From: an uncultured Bacilli bacterium | GTDB taxonomy: Bacteria > Bacillota_I > Bacilli_A > RF39 > UBA660 | Direction: 5' to 3' | DNA length: 16,122 nucleotides | Assembly: GCA_947632685.1 (NCBI GenBank) | Contig: CANRQD010000017.1 | Location: 1-16,122, forward strand | Part shown: piece after piece, positions 14,638 to 16,122 of the stretch | How the letters are laid out: every line of letters begins with the position of its first letter | Position numbering within the stretch: the stretch's first letter is position 1 | Notes under the pieces: model-generated | What the model was told of the DNA's origin: nothing | Seen by the model: only the letters and a program-made list of their open reading frames with translations | The model's database searches: none | Translations under genes and position numbers: made by a program

Positions 14638-15516
14638 ATGGATATAATAGTTAAACCAGTACTAGATAATTTAGATAGTTATATTGAAAATGATATTAAT
14701 AATTTTTTATTGCCATTAGTTAATTATTCTGTAGAATCTACAAAATATTATAGTTTAGAGCAAATAAAATCTATTAAAAATAAATATAAAAATATTAATA
14801 TATTTATAAGTATAAATAAAAATATAGTAAATAAAGAATTACCTGAATTACAAGAAATATTAAAAGAAATAGATAAATTAGATATTAAAGGGATTTTTTT
14901 CTATGATTTGGCATTCCTATCTTATAAAGAAAAACTTAATTTAAAAACGGACTTGGTATGGAATAGTACTCATATGGTAACAAATTATAAAACATGTGAT
15001 TACTATTATAAAAAGAATGTAAAATATGCTCTTATATCAAAAGAAATAACTAAAGATGAAATAATAGATATAATTAATAAATCTATGATAACACCTATTA
15101 TAGAATTAATTTCATATCCAACAATTGCGTTTTCTAAAAGATCACTAGTAACTAATTATTATAAAAATTATAATTTAGATATAAAAAATAATATAAAAGT
15201 ATATGATAATAAGTCTAAACAAAAATTTTATATATTTGAGGATAAAAATGGTACTACATTTATGTTAGATAAACTTATGAATGGGTGTAAAATATTAAAA
15301 GAGTTATTAGATAATAATACTAAGTATATTTTATTGAGAGAAGACTTAATAGATCATGATATATTTATAGAATGTATAAAAAATATTAATTATTATATAA
15401 ATAATTATAAAACAATGGATACTAATTCTTATAATAACTTTATAAAGAAACAAAATGAATTATTAGGAAGAAATACTAATTTCTTTTATAGAAAAACAAT
15501 ATATAAGGTGAAGTAA
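14638..15516 (+). CDS. trhP1: Peptidase U32 family protein, TrhP1/YrrN-like
   Basis: 292 residues, a divergent U32 family member. In B. subtilis YrrN (TrhP1) and YrrO (TrhP2) together hydroxylate U34 of tRNAs using prephenate. Signs here: length close to YrrN, a segment ELISYPTIAFSKRSLVTNYY (about 155-175) aligning with the U32 core xxGxxCxxxSxRCxLSNY of the next gene, and a following FEDKNGTTFMLDKLMNGCKI like the domain after it. The Fe-S-type cysteines of the core are missing, as expected for a non-catalytic partner. The N-terminal GADAVYFG-type motif is not recognisable. GAGG at 14628-14631 supports ATG 14638. It ends one base before the start of trhP2 and carries that gene's ribosome binding site. 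Context carries much of this call. Confidence 0.75.
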   Translation: MDIIVKPVLDNLDSYIENDINNFLLPLVNYSVESTKYYSLEQIKSIKNKYKNINIFISINKNIVNKELPELQEILKEIDKLDIKGIFFYDLAFLSYKEKLNLKTDLVWNSTHMVTNYKTCDYYYKKNVKYALISKEITKDEIIDIINKSMITPIIELISYPTIAFSKRSLVTNYYKNYNLDIKNNIKVYDNKSKQKFYIFEDKNGTTFMLDKLMNGCKILKELLDNNTKYILLREDLIDHDIFIECIKNINYYINNYKTMDTNSYNNFIKKQNELLGRNTNFFYRKTIYKVK

Positions 15517-15517
15517 T

Positions 15518-16122
15518 ATGAAAAAAATAGAATTACTTGCTCCAGCGGGAGATTTAGAGAGATTAAAAATAAATTTATTATATGGCGCTGATGCTGTATA
15601 TTTTGGTGGTTATAAGTATGGGTTACGTGCTAATGCAACTAATTTTTCTAAAGAAGAAATAAATGAAGCTTGTAGATTTGCTCATAAACTTAATAAAAAG
15701 GTTTATTTAACATTAAATATAGTATTTCATAATGAAGATATGGATAGTGTTGAAGAGTATATTGATGAGGTTGTATCAGCAGGAATAGATGCTTTTATAG
15801 TAAGTGATCCTTTTATTATTTCATATATAAAAAATAAATATAAAAATGTAGAAGTTCATTTATCTACACAAAATTCAACTACTAATTATGAAGCCGTAAA
15901 TTTTTTTAAAAGTGAAGGAGTTGACAGAATAGTATTAGCTAGAGAATTAAATCTTAATGAAATAAAAGAAATTATAGATAAAACAAAAGTAGATATAGAG
16001 GTATTTATTCATGGTGCTATGTGTACGTGTTTTTCAGGAAGATGTGCTCTATCTAATTATGTTACTAATCGTGATGCTAATCGTGGGGGTAGTAGTCAAG
16101 TATGTAGATTTAGTTTTAAAAC
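15518..16122 (+). CDS. trhP2: Peptidase U32 family tRNA hydroxylation protein TrhP2/YrrO (3' end outside window)
   Basis: The first 201 codons of a U32 family protein; the rest lies beyond the window. It opens with the family signature ELLAPAGDLERLKINLLYGA followed by DAVYFGG, continues with KKVYLTLN and VEVHLSTQNS, and reaches the core HGAMCTCFSGRCALSNY (165-181), RDANRGG and QVCRF. Cys169, Cys176 and Cys196 match the conserved cysteines. The residue at 192, Cys in many relatives (GxCxxxCR), is Ser here. In B. subtilis this enzyme makes 5-hydroxyuridine at tRNA position 34, the substrate of TrmR, encoded a few kilobases upstream. AAGGTGA at 15505-15511, inside the end of trhP1, precedes ATG 15518. 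Despite the name, peptidase activity is not expected. Confidence 0.9.
   Translation, partial: MKKIELLAPAGDLERLKINLLYGADAVYFGGYKYGLRANATNFSKEEINEACRFAHKLNKKVYLTLNIVFHNEDMDSVEEYIDEVVSAGIDAFIVSDPFIISYIKNKYKNVEVHLSTQNSTTNYEAVNFFKSEGVDRIVLARELNLNEIKEIIDKTKVDIEVFIHGAMCTCFSGRCALSNYVTNRDANRGGSSQVCRFSFK

Overview
This window looks like chromosomal core DNA from a very AT-rich, low-GC Gram-positive bacterium (Firmicutes/Bacillota, probably a Mollicutes-related or uncultured gut Bacilli lineage). Three things support this: extreme A+T content and codon use, strong AGGAGG-type ribosome binding sites, and Bacillus-like gene order. In that order ireB/yrzL, ruvX/yrrK, yrzB, mltG/yrrL, trmR/yrrM, trhP1/yrrN and trhP2/yrrO follow one another on the + strand. 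TGA is a stop (rluD and ireB end with it) and Trp is TGG, so the code is the standard bacterial one, not the mycoplasma one. Signal peptidase II, MltG, an IreB/ReoM homologue and an NlpC/P60 hydrolase imply a cell wall and lipoproteins. The taxon is an inference.

Layout. (1) 1-359, minus: the 5' part of an unknown lipoprotein gene, divergent from dnaE. (2) 503-4873, plus: dnaE (short, with a metal-site-less PHP domain), overlapping lspA, then rluD from its own consensus promoter. (3) 4943-5974: a PlsC-like acyltransferase with its own promoter and a terminator-like hairpin. (4) 6042-8345: an orphan hybrid histidine kinase with seven predicted membrane segments plus HisKA, HATPase, REC and HPt domains. 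It converges, one base apart, on a minus-strand TspO/MBR gene. (5) 8877-10031: a YqgP/GluP-type rhomboid protease. (6) 10098-12769: the conserved cluster ireB-ruvX-yrzB-mltG-trmR, ending in a clear intrinsic terminator. (7) 12835-14578: two envelope genes, a membrane-anchored DUF3298-like protein and an NlpC/P60 hydrolase with an unusual two-helix membrane module, ending in a second terminator. (8) 14638-end: two U32-family genes (trhP1-like, and trhP2 cut by the window edge).

How they fit together. trmR, trhP1 and trhP2 together would make 5-methoxyuridine at the tRNA wobble position: the U32 proteins hydroxylate U34 and TrmR methylates it. IreB, MltG, the NlpC/P60 protein and its neighbour suggest a wall-synthesis and wall-remodelling theme. 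Most of the window is housekeeping. The most unusual parts are the two envelope genes inserted inside the otherwise conserved trmR-trhP order, the two-helix/NlpC fusion, the DnaE with a lost PHP site, and a few odd translation starts. I see no CRISPR array, IS element, phage, tRNA or rRNA, and no gene-free stretch longer than 300 bases.
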